Assembly: GCF_022869805.1 (NCBI RefSeq)
Contig: NZ_CP094974.1
Coordinates: 2,790,001-2,854,000, forward strand
Direction: 5' to 3'
Length of the DNA stretch: 64,000 nt
Origin: Halosolutus halophilus
GTDB lineage: Archaea > Halobacteriota > Halobacteria > Halobacteriales > Natrialbaceae
The stretch's first letter is position 1. Each line of letters starts with the position of its first letter. The position numbers were made by a program, and so were the translations under genes. The notes under the pieces were generated by a model. That model did no database searches. It was not told the origin of the DNA and was given only the letters and a program-made list of their open reading frames with translations. Positions 32,950 through 42,759 of the stretch are shown here, piece after piece.

Positions 32950-33135
32950 GCCCGTCGAACGGGCACCTATCCGAATTGCGCTGCGTGGCGAAGTATCGCT
33001 TCGTCACGCTCGAGAAAGCCCGGTTTTCGGCGTTCGACGGAGCGTAAATCGCTCGCGTCGGTCCGGAACTCCGACGAGGATTCTGTGACGAACGAGTACA
33101 CCACAGATTTAATCCTCGGCACCGATCGATCCGGT

Positions 33136-35271
33136 ATGACCGATCGATCCGATCCCGAGACGACCGGCCGATCGAACGAACCGACGAGCGACCAGCGATT
33201 CCGGCCCGACGGCGGAGGTCACGAATCGAAGCGGGAGTTCGAGAGCGGTGACGGCTCGCACCATCCGGGACCGCCGCGGTTCGTCACCGTCGACGACGGT
33301 ATCGGCAACCCGAATGGACGCGAGATGGAGACGCGTGACGACCTCGCGCCGTGGAACCCGGACGCCGACGGCGAGTACGAGTGGGCCGTCGTCGACGCGC
33401 CGCTGGGATCCAGCGCAGAGCCGACCGACGAGCCGATCGCGGCGTTCGAACCCGACGTCCCGGGTGAGTACACGCTCGCGCTCGAGGCCCCCGACGGAAC
33501 TCACGAATTGACGGTTCGAGCCTTTCCAGCCGAAGACGAAGCCGATCCCCGACCGCAGGCGTCGCTCGACGCGGCGGTCGAGGGCGATCGGGTCGAACTC
33601 TCGGCGACCGCGACGATCGCCGGCGGCGCCGACGACGACCTCGAGATCGAGTACTACGTCGACGACCGCGACGACGCAGAGATCCGATCGGACGGGACGA
33701 TCGCGATCGAGGACGTGACCGATCGAGTGCGAGTCTACGCCGTCGCGGTCGGCGATCGGCACTCCGTCCCCGACGCGATCGAACTCGTGCCCGCGGACGG
33801 TGACGACGGGCGCAGGAGCGAGGAGAGCGACGCATCGGTTCGCGTCGAGCACCCGTTCGAGCCGCCTGCGTGGGTCGAGGACGCGATCGTCTACGAGATC
33901 TTCACCAGACGGTTCCCCGACCAGGACGAGCCGACCTTCGAGACGATCGCCGATCGGCTCGACCACCTCGATCGGCTCGGGATCGACGTGCTCTGGCTGA
34001 CGCCGTTTCTCGAGGCCGAGAGCGGATTCGGGACGCCCACGGAGCACGGTGGCCCCCACGGCTACAACACGCGGGACTACTTCGGCGTCGACCCGGACCT
34101 CGGGACGATGGCCGACTTCGAGGCGCTGGTCGAGGCCTGTCACGATCGCGACATACGGGTCGTCTTCGACCTCGTGATCAACCACACGGCGGACACCCAC
34201 CCGTTCTACGAGGCCGCCGTCGACGAGTCCCACCCGGACCACGAGCGGTACCGCGACTGGTACCGGTGGGAGGACGTTGAGGCGCGCGATCCGGACACCT
34301 ACTTCGGCTGGGATGGAATTCCGAACCTCGACCACGGCAACCCCGAGGTGCGGGAGTACCTGCTCGACGTCGTCGACTTCTGGGCCGGGACGGTCGACGG
34401 CTTCCGGACGGACGTCGCCTGGGGTGTCCCGTTGAGTTTCTGGACGGAGATTTCCGATCGGCTGACGGGGACGGACGACGAGTTCTTCCTGCTGGACGAG
34501 ACGCTCCCCTCCGACGTCGAGATGGGGGGTCCCCGATTCCACATGCACCACGACGACGTCCTCCACGACACGCTCGAAGCGATCGGCGAGTCGGTAGCCG
34601 GTGTCAGCGGCGACGCTCACGACGACGGTAATCCCAGCGACGGCGAAGAGGACGCCGTCGCGGACGAATTCACGGATTCCGGCGTCGACGTCGACGGGGC
34701 CGAGGCGATCCTCGACGCGATCGACGAGCGGGCACGCCGGGGTTCCCACCCCGACTCGGAGTGGCTGCTGTACGTCGAGAATCACGACACTGTTCGGTAC
34801 CTCGCGGAGTACGGGCGGGACGCACAGCGGGCCGCGGGTGCTGTCACGTTCACCATGCCCGGTTCCCCGATGCTCTACCAGGGTCAGGAGACGGGGCTGG
34901 GAAACCGCCGCGACCCGATGAACTGGGGCGCGTTCGACGAGGAGTTGCTCGCGTTCTACGAGCGATTGCTCGAGATCCGACAGGCGGAGCCGGCACTGCG
35001 ATCCGACGCCGCCCTCGAGCGGATCCCCTACGAGGCCGACACCGATCACGCCGTGGCGTTCGCCCGATCGGCTCCCGGGTCCGGTCGGCGGGTGATCGTC
35101 GCGATCCACTTCGGAGAGGGCGCCGCGTCGGTGGCGATCGAGGAGTCGATCGACGGGACGGATCTGCTGACCGGCGACGCCGTTCTCGATCCCGAAACCG
35201 GTACCATCGTAGTCGACAGCGTCGCGGTCCTCGAAGCCGCACGTCCCGGTCGCGGATCGCGATCCGAGTAA
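33136..35271 (+). CDS. Alpha-amylase family (GH13) glycosidase
   Basis: The 711-residue protein has a GH13 barrel from about residue 250. VVFDLVINH is region I. The nucleophile is Asp426 in GFRTDVAW, the acid/base Glu455 in LLDETLP, and the transition-state Asp551 in VENHD. The N-terminal 240 residues are beta-rich with a disordered acidic head, and an acidic insert precedes region IV. No signal peptide is present, so it acts in the cytoplasm on imported maltodextrins, like cyclomaltodextrinase or neopullulanase-type enzymes. TTTAATC 28 bases upstream supports the ATG at 33136 over a GTG at 33085. Confidence 0.88.
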   Translation: MTDRSDPETTGRSNEPTSDQRFRPDGGGHESKREFESGDGSHHPGPPRFVTVDDGIGNPNGREMETRDDLAPWNPDADGEYEWAVVDAPLGSSAEPTDEPIAAFEPDVPGEYTLALEAPDGTHELTVRAFPAEDEADPRPQASLDAAVEGDRVELSATATIAGGADDDLEIEYYVDDRDDAEIRSDGTIAIEDVTDRVRVYAVAVGDRHSVPDAIELVPADGDDGRRSEESDASVRVEHPFEPPAWVEDAIVYEIFTRRFPDQDEPTFETIADRLDHLDRLGIDVLWLTPFLEAESGFGTPTEHGGPHGYNTRDYFGVDPDLGTMADFEALVEACHDRDIRVVFDLVINHTADTHPFYEAAVDESHPDHERYRDWYRWEDVEARDPDTYFGWDGIPNLDHGNPEVREYLLDVVDFWAGTVDGFRTDVAWGVPLSFWTEISDRLTGTDDEFFLLDETLPSDVEMGGPRFHMHHDDVLHDTLEAIGESVAGVSGDAHDDGNPSDGEEDAVADEFTDSGVDVDGAEAILDAIDERARRGSHPDSEWLLYVENHDTVRYLAEYGRDAQRAAGAVTFTMPGSPMLYQGQETGLGNRRDPMNWGAFDEELLAFYERLLEIRQAEPALRSDAALERIPYEADTDHAVAFARSAPGSGRRVIVAIHFGEGAASVAIEESIDGTDLLTGDAVLDPETGTIVVDSVAVLEAARPGRGSRSE

Positions 35272-35486
35272 CCGGGTCCCGTGCTCCGGTTTCCGACGAG
35301 TCGTCGGAGTTCGAGGACGCCGGGAATTCGAACCCGTATCCGATCGCAGTACGTCCAGAAACGGAATGACCGAGAGACCGACCCGGCCGATCGCCCCGAC
35401 GCCTACGGGAAACTCGCCGACGGATCCGACCGGGAGGAGACGCAAAGCCCGCGAACGGCCACCTCGAACGATCGGGAACGCTTTCG

Positions 35487-35779
35487 TTGCTCCTCGACGT
35501 CGAGGCCAGTCACGTCCTCGATGTGGGCTTCGGGGCCGCCCATCTCACCGGGGAACTGCGGGATCGTAGCGCTCCGGTCGTCGGTCTCGACGTGAGCCGC
35601 GACATGCTGACGTACGCCCGGGAACGGGCCCCCGATGCTGGCTTCGTTCAGGCCGACCTCGGACGCCCCCTTCCGCTCGACGCCGACCGCGGAGTACCGG
35701 CGGGCGAACCCGGAGCGGCACGAGTACGGGGCAATGCATCCGAACGTCCTCCGTCTCCGCTTCGTCGCATCCGCGTGAT
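35487..35779 (+). pseudogene. SAM-dependent methyltransferase with internal deletion
   Basis: The first frame reads HVLDVGFGAAHLTGELRDR, a class I SAM-binding loop with Cys-to-Phe in the usual DVGCG, then VVGLDVSRDMLTYARERAP and FVQADLGRPLPLDA. In another frame there follows directly AEYRRANPERHEYGAMHPN and a stop after RFVASA, which resembles the family's C-terminal tail. The middle 80-100 codons are missing and the frame is broken, so it is a relic. It lies between the GH13 gene and the sugar importer. Confidence 0.65.
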
Positions 35780-35833
35780 CGTCAGATCTTCCGGACGGAC
35801 CCGAAGCCAGAGCCGGAGAAGAGAATCGAGTGC

Positions 35834-36790
35834 TCAGCCTTCCATGCCGCCGAAGGAGAGCCCGCTCTCGACGTACCGCTGGGCGAAGAAGTAGACGATC
35901 GCGACCGGCATCGCGAAGACGATCGCGAACGCCGCGAACTCGGTCCAGGGCGTCTCGTAGCGACCGCTGGTCACGAGCCGGTAGAGTTCGACCGACAGCG
36001 TGTAGTTGTCCGGGCCCAGTAGCGTCTGGGCGATGATGAACTCGTTCCAGCCGGCCAGGAACGTGAAGATCAGCACGACCGCGAGCCCCGGCTTCGAGAG
36101 CGGGAGGATGATCTCGCGGATCGCCTGCCACTGGCTGGCACCGTCGACCATCGCCGCCTCCTCGTAGGAGACGGGGATGTTGTCCATGAAGGTCTTCAGC
36201 AGCCAGGTGTTGAACGGGATCGCACCGGCCGCGTAGAAGAGCCCGAGAATCAACAGGTTGTCCGCGAGACCGAGGTTGACGAACAGGGCGTACAGCGCGA
36301 TCAGCGTGGCGATCGAGAGCCCCGCCCCGACCTGCGTGAACACGACGTAGAAGTACAGGATCTTCTCGCGGCCGACGAACTGGCGTCGCGAGAGCGCGTA
36401 CGCTCCGGGGATGATCACCGACATGGAGACGGTAACCGTCACGAACACGACGGTCAGGCTATTGACGAGTGCGTCCGTGAACTTCGACTCGAGGATGACC
36501 CAGTAGTAGGCGTCGAGGTTGTACGTCGCGGGATCGGCGAAGATTCCGTTCGACGACATCAACGACGAGCCCTGCGAGAGCGAGGCCGTCGCGATCCAGT
36601 ACACCGGGAACATCAGGACCAGCAGCATGCCGATCGCTCCCGACGTCGCCAGAATCGTCTTGGCGACGTCCCACGGGCTCCGACGACCGGTTCGAACCTC
36701 GTGGATCGTGTTCTGTACGGTCGCGACGGCGCGGCTGGGCCAGGTGGCCTTCCGGTGCGCCCAGGACCGAACGTGGTCGCGAACGCTCAT
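35834..36790 (-). CDS. Carbohydrate ABC transporter permease, MalG type
   Basis: The 318-residue membrane protein has six predicted helices and the permease coupling motif EEAAMVDGASQWQAIREIILP (EAA loop, residues about 200-220), with YALSRRQFVGRE in an earlier cytoplasmic loop, as in MalG/CUT1 permeases. The ATG at 36790 overlaps the stop of the MalF-type gene (TGATG). It imports sugar together with the neighbouring MalF, binding protein and MalK-type ATPase; maltodextrin is inferred from the glycosidases around it. Confidence 0.92.
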   Translation of the reverse strand: MSVRDHVRSWAHRKATWPSRAVATVQNTIHEVRTGRRSPWDVAKTILATSGAIGMLLVLMFPVYWIATASLSQGSSLMSSNGIFADPATYNLDAYYWVILESKFTDALVNSLTVVFVTVTVSMSVIIPGAYALSRRQFVGREKILYFYVVFTQVGAGLSIATLIALYALFVNLGLADNLLILGLFYAAGAIPFNTWLLKTFMDNIPVSYEEAAMVDGASQWQAIREIILPLSKPGLAVVLIFTFLAGWNEFIIAQTLLGPDNYTLSVELYRLVTSGRYETPWTEFAAFAIVFAMPVAIVYFFAQRYVESGLSFGGMEG

Positions 36791-37770
36791 CAGTTCACCC
36801 CCTCCGCGAGGCCGCCTTTCTTCACTGCGATCCACATGAACACGCCGATGAACGCGATTGCTGTGACCATGATTGCCGACGCGAACGCGTACTGGTTGAG
36901 CTGGATCGCCTCACGGAACCCGTAGACCAGGATCAGTTCGTTCTGGCGCGCCGGGCCGCCCTGGTTGAACACCCACGGGATCAGGAACTGCTGGAACGAC
37001 GTGGCCGCGGTCAGGATCGACGCGAACATGACCGGGCCCTTGATAGAGGGCAACGTCACGTGCAAAAACCGGTTGAAGAAACCGGCTCCGTCGACCTTCG
37101 CGGCGTCGTGCAACTCGGCGGAGACGTCCTGGAGTGCACTCACGATGATGATCACCATGAACGGGTACGCGAGCCACACTTCCGTGGTCACGTACGCCGC
37201 GAACGCGCTCCAGCGGCCGCTGAGCCACCCGATCGGGACGTCGGCGAGCAACAGTTCCGGGGCACCGAAGGCGCTAACGAAGCGGTTGTAGACGGCGAGG
37301 AACTCGTTGAACGGGCCGAACCGGGCGCCGCTGAACATCCCTCGCCAGACGGCGATGGTGAAGATGGGCGGGAATCCCATCGGGACGATCACGAGCGCCC
37401 GCATGAAGCGTTTGCCGACGACGCGGGCGTGCGTGAGGATCATTGCGATCCCGATTCCGACGACGACCTTGAACACCAGACTCACTGCGAGGAAGATCCA
37501 GGTGGTCCCCATCGACGTCCAGAACTGGCTGTCGGCGAAGAGTTCGGCGTAGTTCTCGAGTCCGACGAACGCCGAGTTACCGCCGATGACGGTCCCCGCG
37601 TGGGTGGCGTCGGTCATCGACAGGTAGACCAGGAAGGCGATGGGGTAGATCATGAACATCGAGAACAGGATCAACCCGGGCAGGACGAGGAACAGACCGA
37701 CGTCTCGTGAGCCGAACGGCAAGTCGCGTTCGACCCACGAGTGGGGTCGGAGAGACGGTAGCGAGGTCAT
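36790..37770 (-). CDS. Carbohydrate ABC transporter permease, MalF type
   Basis: The 326-residue protein has six hydrophobic helices and the EAA-type loop DAAKVDGAGFFNRFLHVTLPSI near residue 220, as in CUT1 MalF permeases, though it lacks the large extra periplasmic loop of E. coli MalF. Its stop overlaps the start of the MalG-type gene by one base. The binding-protein gene ends 25 bases upstream of its start, so the three are co-transcribed. Confidence 0.92.
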   Translation of the reverse strand: MTSLPSLRPHSWVERDLPFGSRDVGLFLVLPGLILFSMFMIYPIAFLVYLSMTDATHAGTVIGGNSAFVGLENYAELFADSQFWTSMGTTWIFLAVSLVFKVVVGIGIAMILTHARVVGKRFMRALVIVPMGFPPIFTIAVWRGMFSGARFGPFNEFLAVYNRFVSAFGAPELLLADVPIGWLSGRWSAFAAYVTTEVWLAYPFMVIIIVSALQDVSAELHDAAKVDGAGFFNRFLHVTLPSIKGPVMFASILTAATSFQQFLIPWVFNQGGPARQNELILVYGFREAIQLNQYAFASAIMVTAIAFIGVFMWIAVKKGGLAEGVN

Positions 37771-37795
37771 GAGGTGGACCTAGTCGATCGGCACG

Positions 37796-39010
37796 TTAGT
37801 CCCAGTTGCCGCGGATCTGCTCGGCGGCGTTCGCTAACGCGTCCTGGGCGGTCGCCTCCTCGTTGAAGACCGACTCGAGGGCCTCTTCGACCGGCACCCA
37901 CACCTGGTCCATTCGCGGATCGGTCGGCATGGGGATCCCCATGTCGACGGTCTCGGCGAACGTCTCGACGTCGTCACCGAGTTCGTCACTGCCGATGTAG
38001 TCCTGATGGACCGGAATAAATCCGTGGCTCTCTGCACTGCCGAGAATGACGTCTTCGTTCGTCGTGTACCATTCGGCCCAGTCGGCCGTCGCCGCTCGCT
38101 CGTTCTCGTCCGCATCGCCGACTTCGGACGTGAAGTACCACATCTGGATGCCGGTGTACGGGGAGGGGTCGTTCCCGTCGGCCGTCGGCAGCGGGGCGAC
38201 TTCGGTGTCGACGCCGCCGTCACGGAAGCCACCGAGTTCCCACGGTCCCTGGATGGCAAACGGTGCGTTGCCGTCGCTGAACACGGCGGTCTGGGACTCG
38301 TAGCCCGGATCGGCCGCCACGTACGGCCAGAAGTTGTCGGCGAGGTACTCGAGACCCTCGACGGTGGCGTCGTCTTCGAGTCCCAGTTCGCCGGTCTCGT
38401 CGTCGAAGTAGTAGCCGCCGAACGCGTGGATCCAGGCGCTGACGAAGTACGGGTCGGTCGACGGGTAGGAAAGCCCGTATCGACCCTGATCCGGATCGTG
38501 GTACTCTTCCATGATGTCGACCATTTCGTCGACCGTCTCCGGCGGTTCGTCGACCATCTCGGCGTTGTACATCAGCGTGACCGTCTCGGCCGCGTAGGGG
38601 AGGCCGTAAACGCCGCCGTCGAACGAAACTGCCTCCGCTGCGGCCTCCGTGTACGTGCTCTCGAGGTCGACCTCGATGTCGTCGGACCCGTCGTAGAGGA
38701 AGTCCTTGTCTTCGAACGCGCCGACCCAGTCGTGCGCCCACGCGAACGAAACCGGCCCCTCTCCGGCGGGGATCCCCGTGTTGAGCTGTTGCTCCAGGTC
38801 CGAGACCGCGTCGGCCTCGAGTTCGGTGTCCCGACCGTCGTTGAACTCCCCGAGGTAGTTCTCGAGATCCTCCTCCTCCGAATCCGCGAAGTCGTGCCAC
38901 AGGACCGGTCCGCGATCGTCACCGCTGAAGACGCCCAGACAGCCGGCCATTCCGAGTGTCGCCGTCGCCCCACCGATACCCTTGAGCAGTGATCTGCGTT
39001 GCATTGACAT
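37796..39010 (-). CDS. Tat-exported sugar-binding lipoprotein of an ABC importer, MalE-like
   Basis: The 404-residue protein starts with a twin-arginine signal (MQRRSLLKGIGGATATLG) and lipobox MAGC, then a cluster 1 solute-binding fold: VLWHDFADSEEEDLENYL, GVYGLPYAAETVTLMYN near residue 130, and FAIQGPWELGGF near 255, which is typical of maltose/trehalose-type binding proteins. It is the first gene of the importer operon and is divergent from the malK-type gene. The ATG at 39004 is also possible. ATTAAATAC at about 39042-39050 (minus-strand sense) is its likely TATA. Confidence 0.9.
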   Translation of the reverse strand: MSMQRRSLLKGIGGATATLGMAGCLGVFSGDDRGPVLWHDFADSEEEDLENYLGEFNDGRDTELEADAVSDLEQQLNTGIPAGEGPVSFAWAHDWVGAFEDKDFLYDGSDDIEVDLESTYTEAAAEAVSFDGGVYGLPYAAETVTLMYNAEMVDEPPETVDEMVDIMEEYHDPDQGRYGLSYPSTDPYFVSAWIHAFGGYYFDDETGELGLEDDATVEGLEYLADNFWPYVAADPGYESQTAVFSDGNAPFAIQGPWELGGFRDGGVDTEVAPLPTADGNDPSPYTGIQMWYFTSEVGDADENERAATADWAEWYTTNEDVILGSAESHGFIPVHQDYIGSDELGDDVETFAETVDMGIPMPTDPRMDQVWVPVEEALESVFNEEATAQDALANAAEQIRGNWD

Positions 39011-39224
39011 GCTGCAATCAGTGAGGAATTATGACTTCACGTATTTAATGATTTGGGTGCATCAGTCATGGGACCGGCTCACCCGCCACGACGGACGGTT
39101 CGCGGCGGTTCCACGCGGTCCCGGCCGAATCCGAACCCCGCGACGCATATTCGAGAAGAAAAATTACTTCCTAAATCGGCTCATTTGAGAAAGGATTTTA
39201 CGTCGGGTCGACAACCGTGGGGTA

Positions 39225-40364
39225 ATGGCACGTGTCAAGATCGAATCGCTCCGCAAGGAGTACGACACAGGGTCGGTCGTCGCCGTCGACGACCTGTCTC
39301 TCGAGATCGTCGACGGCGAGTTCGTCACCGTCGTCGGCCCGTCGGGCTGTGGCAAGACGACCACGCTGCGCATGCTCGCGGGGCTCGAATCCCCGACCTC
39401 GGGGACGATCGAGATCGGAGAGAAGGACGTCACCGACGTCCACGCGAAGAATCGGGACGTCGCGATGGTGTTCCAGAACTACGCGCTGTACCCGCACAAG
39501 ACCGTCTTCGAGAACATGGAGTTCGGGCTCCGGATGAGCACCGATTTGAGCGAGGACGAGCGCGAACGGCGCGTCGTCGACGCCGCCGAGATGATGGACA
39601 TCGACGGCCTGCTCGAGGACAAACCCGACGAACTCTCCGGCGGGCAGAAACAACGCGTCGCGCTCGGGCGGGCGATCGTACGCGAACCCGACCTGTTCCT
39701 GTTCGACGAACCGCTCAGCAACCTCGACGCGAGCCTCCGAACGGAGATGCGCGCGGAGATCCAGCGGCTCCAGAACGAACTCGGGATCACCGCCGTCTAC
39801 GTCACGCACGACCAGGAGGAAGCGATGACGATGGGCGATCGCATGGTCATCCTCGACGAGGGCGTCCTCCAGCAGGCCGGGCCGCCGACCGAGGTCTACG
39901 AGAATCCGGTCAACGAGTTCGTCGGCGGATTCGTCGGTTCGCCGTCGATGAACTTCGTGGACGTCGAGGTGCGACGCGCCGGCGACGGGATTCGCCTGAT
40001 CGAACCCGACGGGACTTTCGAATTCGCGCTCTCGGCAGCGTACGTCGACCGACACGTCGAGGACCTCCAGGAGGACCGGTACACCCTCGGAATCCGGCCC
40101 GAAGACGTCTCGGTCGCTGACCCGGGTGCGAAAAACGCCGTCACCGGTACGGTCGAAGTCGTCGAACCGGTCGGCTCCGACAACTACCTCCACCTCGACG
40201 TCGCGCCGGACTTTATCGCCCGCGTGAACTCGAGCGTCGATCCTAGCCCCGGCGACCAGGTGACGCTCAGGTTCGAGGAAACCGACGTTCACCTGTTCGA
40301 ATCGGGCTCGGGCGACGACGTGTTCGCGACCGGTCACGAGCAGCCGGAAGCCACGACGCCCTGA
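39225..40364 (+). CDS. Carbohydrate ABC transporter ATP-binding protein, MalK/UgpC type
   Basis: The 379-residue protein has Walker A GPSGCGKTTTLR, Q-loop FQNYALYPHKTV, signature LSGGQKQR, Walker B DLFLFDEPLSNLD and switch His VTHDQEEAM. A C-terminal MOP/TOBE-like domain follows from about residue 240 (IRPEDVSV). It is transcribed divergently from the binding-protein gene across 214 bases. ATTTTAC at about 39193-39199 is a plausible TATA with a short leader. Energises the adjacent importer. Confidence 0.93.
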   Translation: MARVKIESLRKEYDTGSVVAVDDLSLEIVDGEFVTVVGPSGCGKTTTLRMLAGLESPTSGTIEIGEKDVTDVHAKNRDVAMVFQNYALYPHKTVFENMEFGLRMSTDLSEDERERRVVDAAEMMDIDGLLEDKPDELSGGQKQRVALGRAIVREPDLFLFDEPLSNLDASLRTEMRAEIQRLQNELGITAVYVTHDQEEAMTMGDRMVILDEGVLQQAGPPTEVYENPVNEFVGGFVGSPSMNFVDVEVRRAGDGIRLIEPDGTFEFALSAAYVDRHVEDLQEDRYTLGIRPEDVSVADPGAKNAVTGTVEVVEPVGSDNYLHLDVAPDFIARVNSSVDPSPGDQVTLRFEETDVHLFESGSGDDVFATGHEQPEATTP

Positions 40365-40377
40365 GGCGGATCGCTCT

Positions 40378-40394
40378 GAGACGGACTCCGTCTC
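40378..40394. terminator. Hairpin terminator after the malK-type gene
   Basis: GAGACGG/CCGTCTC with a 3-base loop begins 14 bases after the stop and is followed by a pyrimidine-rich stretch containing TTTT. The opposing GH15 gene ends 137 bases further on, so it may serve the malK-type transcript. Confidence 0.55.
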
Positions 40395-40530
40395 TCCGTC
40401 ACCGTTTTCCCTCTCTCCCTGTTCTCACTCCGGTCCCGTTCTCGATCCAGTCACGTCTCTCGACGATCGGATGGGGCGCCGAAAACCGACGATCGCCGAT
40501 CGAGCCGGTGCGCCCGGTCCCGAAACGAGA

Positions 40531-42585
40531 CTACTCGTGACCGGTCGCGGGGTCGCTCGCGGGTGCCCCGGCCGGTTCGACGGTGCCGGCCGACGCGAGC
40601 GACCCCGCGGTCGCGAGCCGGATCGCGTGCGGCCAGCCCAGCGGCGTCGCACTGTCTGCCGTTCCGTCGTCGAACACCTGTTCGGGCAGGTAACCGCCCG
40701 GCCGGCGGAGCGATCCGCCGGGAGCGACCAGTGCGAGCAACTCCCGGGCGCGGGTTTCGAACGACTCCCGCTCCGGCCGATCGGTCGCGGCCAGCAGGTG
40801 TGCGAGTTCCGCGGTCGCGTGGGCCCCCCAGGCGGTCGTCACCGTCCAGATCTTGGCCTCGTCCTGGGTCCGGACCCGCCAGGGGTCGCCTTCGAATCGC
40901 GCGAGCCCCTCCACCGGGCCGTCCGGATCGCGGTAGAGTCCGTCGACCGTCGTCTCGACGTGGGAGACGAGCCGATCGAGTCGGGCATCGTCGACGGTCT
41001 CGATCGCGTCGTACTCCCGGTGGGCGGATGCGAGCGCCAGCGTGCTGCCGTCCAGTCGATCGTCGAGGTCGTCGCCGTCGAGACGAAGCGCGTAGATCCC
41101 CCGGTCGGGCACCCAGAGGTCGTCGAGGGCCTCGTAGATCGACCGAGCGTTCCCGCGGGCGCGGGCGGCGACGTCGTCCGGGACCGGTGCCCGGGCGATC
41201 GCCGCGTACGCGTCGAGGTAGGTCGCGGCCGTATGAGTGAACCGGCCGGTCATGTTCTCCCAGGCGTTCTGGACGCGACCAGGCAAGCCGTCGGCCGAAA
41301 GCGTCTCGTCCATCCCGTCGAGCGCCGCCGTCAGCGTCTCCTGGACCCGCTCGTCGCTCGGATCGATCCGGCGAAGGTAGGTCGCGAGAAACGCCGCGAC
41401 GCTCGCGGTCTGGTCCGCCTGGTAGTCCGCGGAACTCCCGTCCTCGAGTCGAGCGTTCGCCCACCCCGGGGCGAGTTCGCCGTTGTGCGGCCAGACGCGA
41501 TGTGGCCAGGTTCCGTCCGGAAGCTGGGTCTCGCAGTGGAACCGGGCGCTCGCCGCGTGCCAGGACTCGAGGTCCAGTCCCGACGCGTGATCCGCCTCGA
41601 GCAGGAACGTGGCGATTTCCCCGTCGTCCCGGAACCAGGTGTAGCCGTAGCCGCCGGAGTAGCGGTAGAACGGGTCGAACTCGGGACCGGCGATCCGCGC
41701 ACCGGTGGGTGCGCGCAAGAGACAGAGCGCGCGCAGGTCCGCGAACCCGTCGTCGATCTCGGTCCCGGAATCGGGGTGAGGGAGTGCTTCCCGGGCCTGT
41801 CGCCGCCCGGCCGCGATCACCGCGTCGCGGTCGTCGTGTGCCGTGGCACCGCTCCGGACGTCCTCGAGCGCGGCCGTGCGCTCACCACCGTCTGTGAGCA
41901 ACGTCGCGACCGTCGCACTCGGCGTCTCGCCGGTTAGCGGGACGCTCGCCCTGGTGATCGGACTGAGTCGGGCTTCCTCGTAGCGGTCGTCGGCGTCCGA
42001 TCGGGGAAACTCGATCGGGTCGGACGCGAGGAGTTCCTCGAACCGTTCGGGAACCTGTCCGGTCACGTCGAGGTCGGTCGAGGTGGCGAGCAAGTCCCGC
42101 TCGCTGTCGTGGTACACCTCTACCGCGTCGTCGTGCTGGAGTTGCCCGATTCGATTCGCCCGGCCGTCAGGTGCGAACCCGAAACACCCCTCCAGCGTCG
42201 GGGACGAGTCGCCGGTCCCGGGAGCCGATTCGAGGACGACGTGGGTCAGGTGGAGGCGATCGAGCGTGAGATCGTACTGGCGACACGCGTGCTCACCGAG
42301 TTCGTGGACGGTTTCGACGACCGCCGTGTCCGGAACGTACCGCTGATCGCCGTCGTCGAACCAGTGGACCGAGCCGTCGAGTTCGAGGCCGAACCGCGAT
42401 CGCTCGATCCCGGAGAGGCCGGAGAGGGGATAGGAGTAGTCCCTGATCGAGCCGTCGGGGGCGACGTGCACGAGTCGGTCGTCGAGACCGGAGAACAGTC
42501 CCGTCGTCGATCGACGTTCGCCGGGGAACAGGTGCGGATCGCCCCGAGAACGTTTGAAGTCGTTGAGAGCGCCGTGCAGTTCCAT
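40531..42585 (-). CDS. Glucan 1,4-alpha-glucosidase-like GH15 enzyme
   Basis: The 684-residue protein has an N-terminal beta-sandwich domain (about 1-250, RDYSYPLSGLSGIERSRF) and an (alpha/alpha)6 GH15 barrel with YGYTWFRDDGE, GTWPHRVWPHNGEL, NAWENMTG (candidate catalytic acid) and TQDEAKIWT near the C-terminal catalytic base region. GH15 enzymes release glucose from non-reducing ends of malto-oligosaccharides. There is no signal peptide, so it acts inside the cell. The ATG at 42585 (MELHGALNDF) matches the usual family start; an ATG at 42612 is also in frame. Confidence 0.88.
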   Translation of the reverse strand: MELHGALNDFKRSRGDPHLFPGERRSTTGLFSGLDDRLVHVAPDGSIRDYSYPLSGLSGIERSRFGLELDGSVHWFDDGDQRYVPDTAVVETVHELGEHACRQYDLTLDRLHLTHVVLESAPGTGDSSPTLEGCFGFAPDGRANRIGQLQHDDAVEVYHDSERDLLATSTDLDVTGQVPERFEELLASDPIEFPRSDADDRYEEARLSPITRASVPLTGETPSATVATLLTDGGERTAALEDVRSGATAHDDRDAVIAAGRRQAREALPHPDSGTEIDDGFADLRALCLLRAPTGARIAGPEFDPFYRYSGGYGYTWFRDDGEIATFLLEADHASGLDLESWHAASARFHCETQLPDGTWPHRVWPHNGELAPGWANARLEDGSSADYQADQTASVAAFLATYLRRIDPSDERVQETLTAALDGMDETLSADGLPGRVQNAWENMTGRFTHTAATYLDAYAAIARAPVPDDVAARARGNARSIYEALDDLWVPDRGIYALRLDGDDLDDRLDGSTLALASAHREYDAIETVDDARLDRLVSHVETTVDGLYRDPDGPVEGLARFEGDPWRVRTQDEAKIWTVTTAWGAHATAELAHLLAATDRPERESFETRARELLALVAPGGSLRRPGGYLPEQVFDDGTADSATPLGWPHAIRLATAGSLASAGTVEPAGAPASDPATGHE

Positions 42586-42759
42586 CGGTGTGACTGTTCG
42601 CCCCCGGGCCATTAAACCTTGTTGAAAAATGTATTCCTACTTTTCGAAACCGAGAAACGGGTCAGTGTTACCCGACTGCCGATGATTCGGTTCCGGACGG
42701 AGGGATCGACCCGGAATCTTTTACTCTCGGCTCGACGATTCGTGAAGTAATACGTATAC

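Noticed and set aside
39150-39225. TrmB-type operator before the malK-type gene
   Set aside because: A TACT occurs (AATTACTTCC) but no GAGTA follows at 7 or 8 bases, so I do not call it a site.
40471-41937. Plus-strand 488-codon frame opposite the GH15 gene
   Set aside because: Shadow of the GH15 gene; no motif and no promoter.
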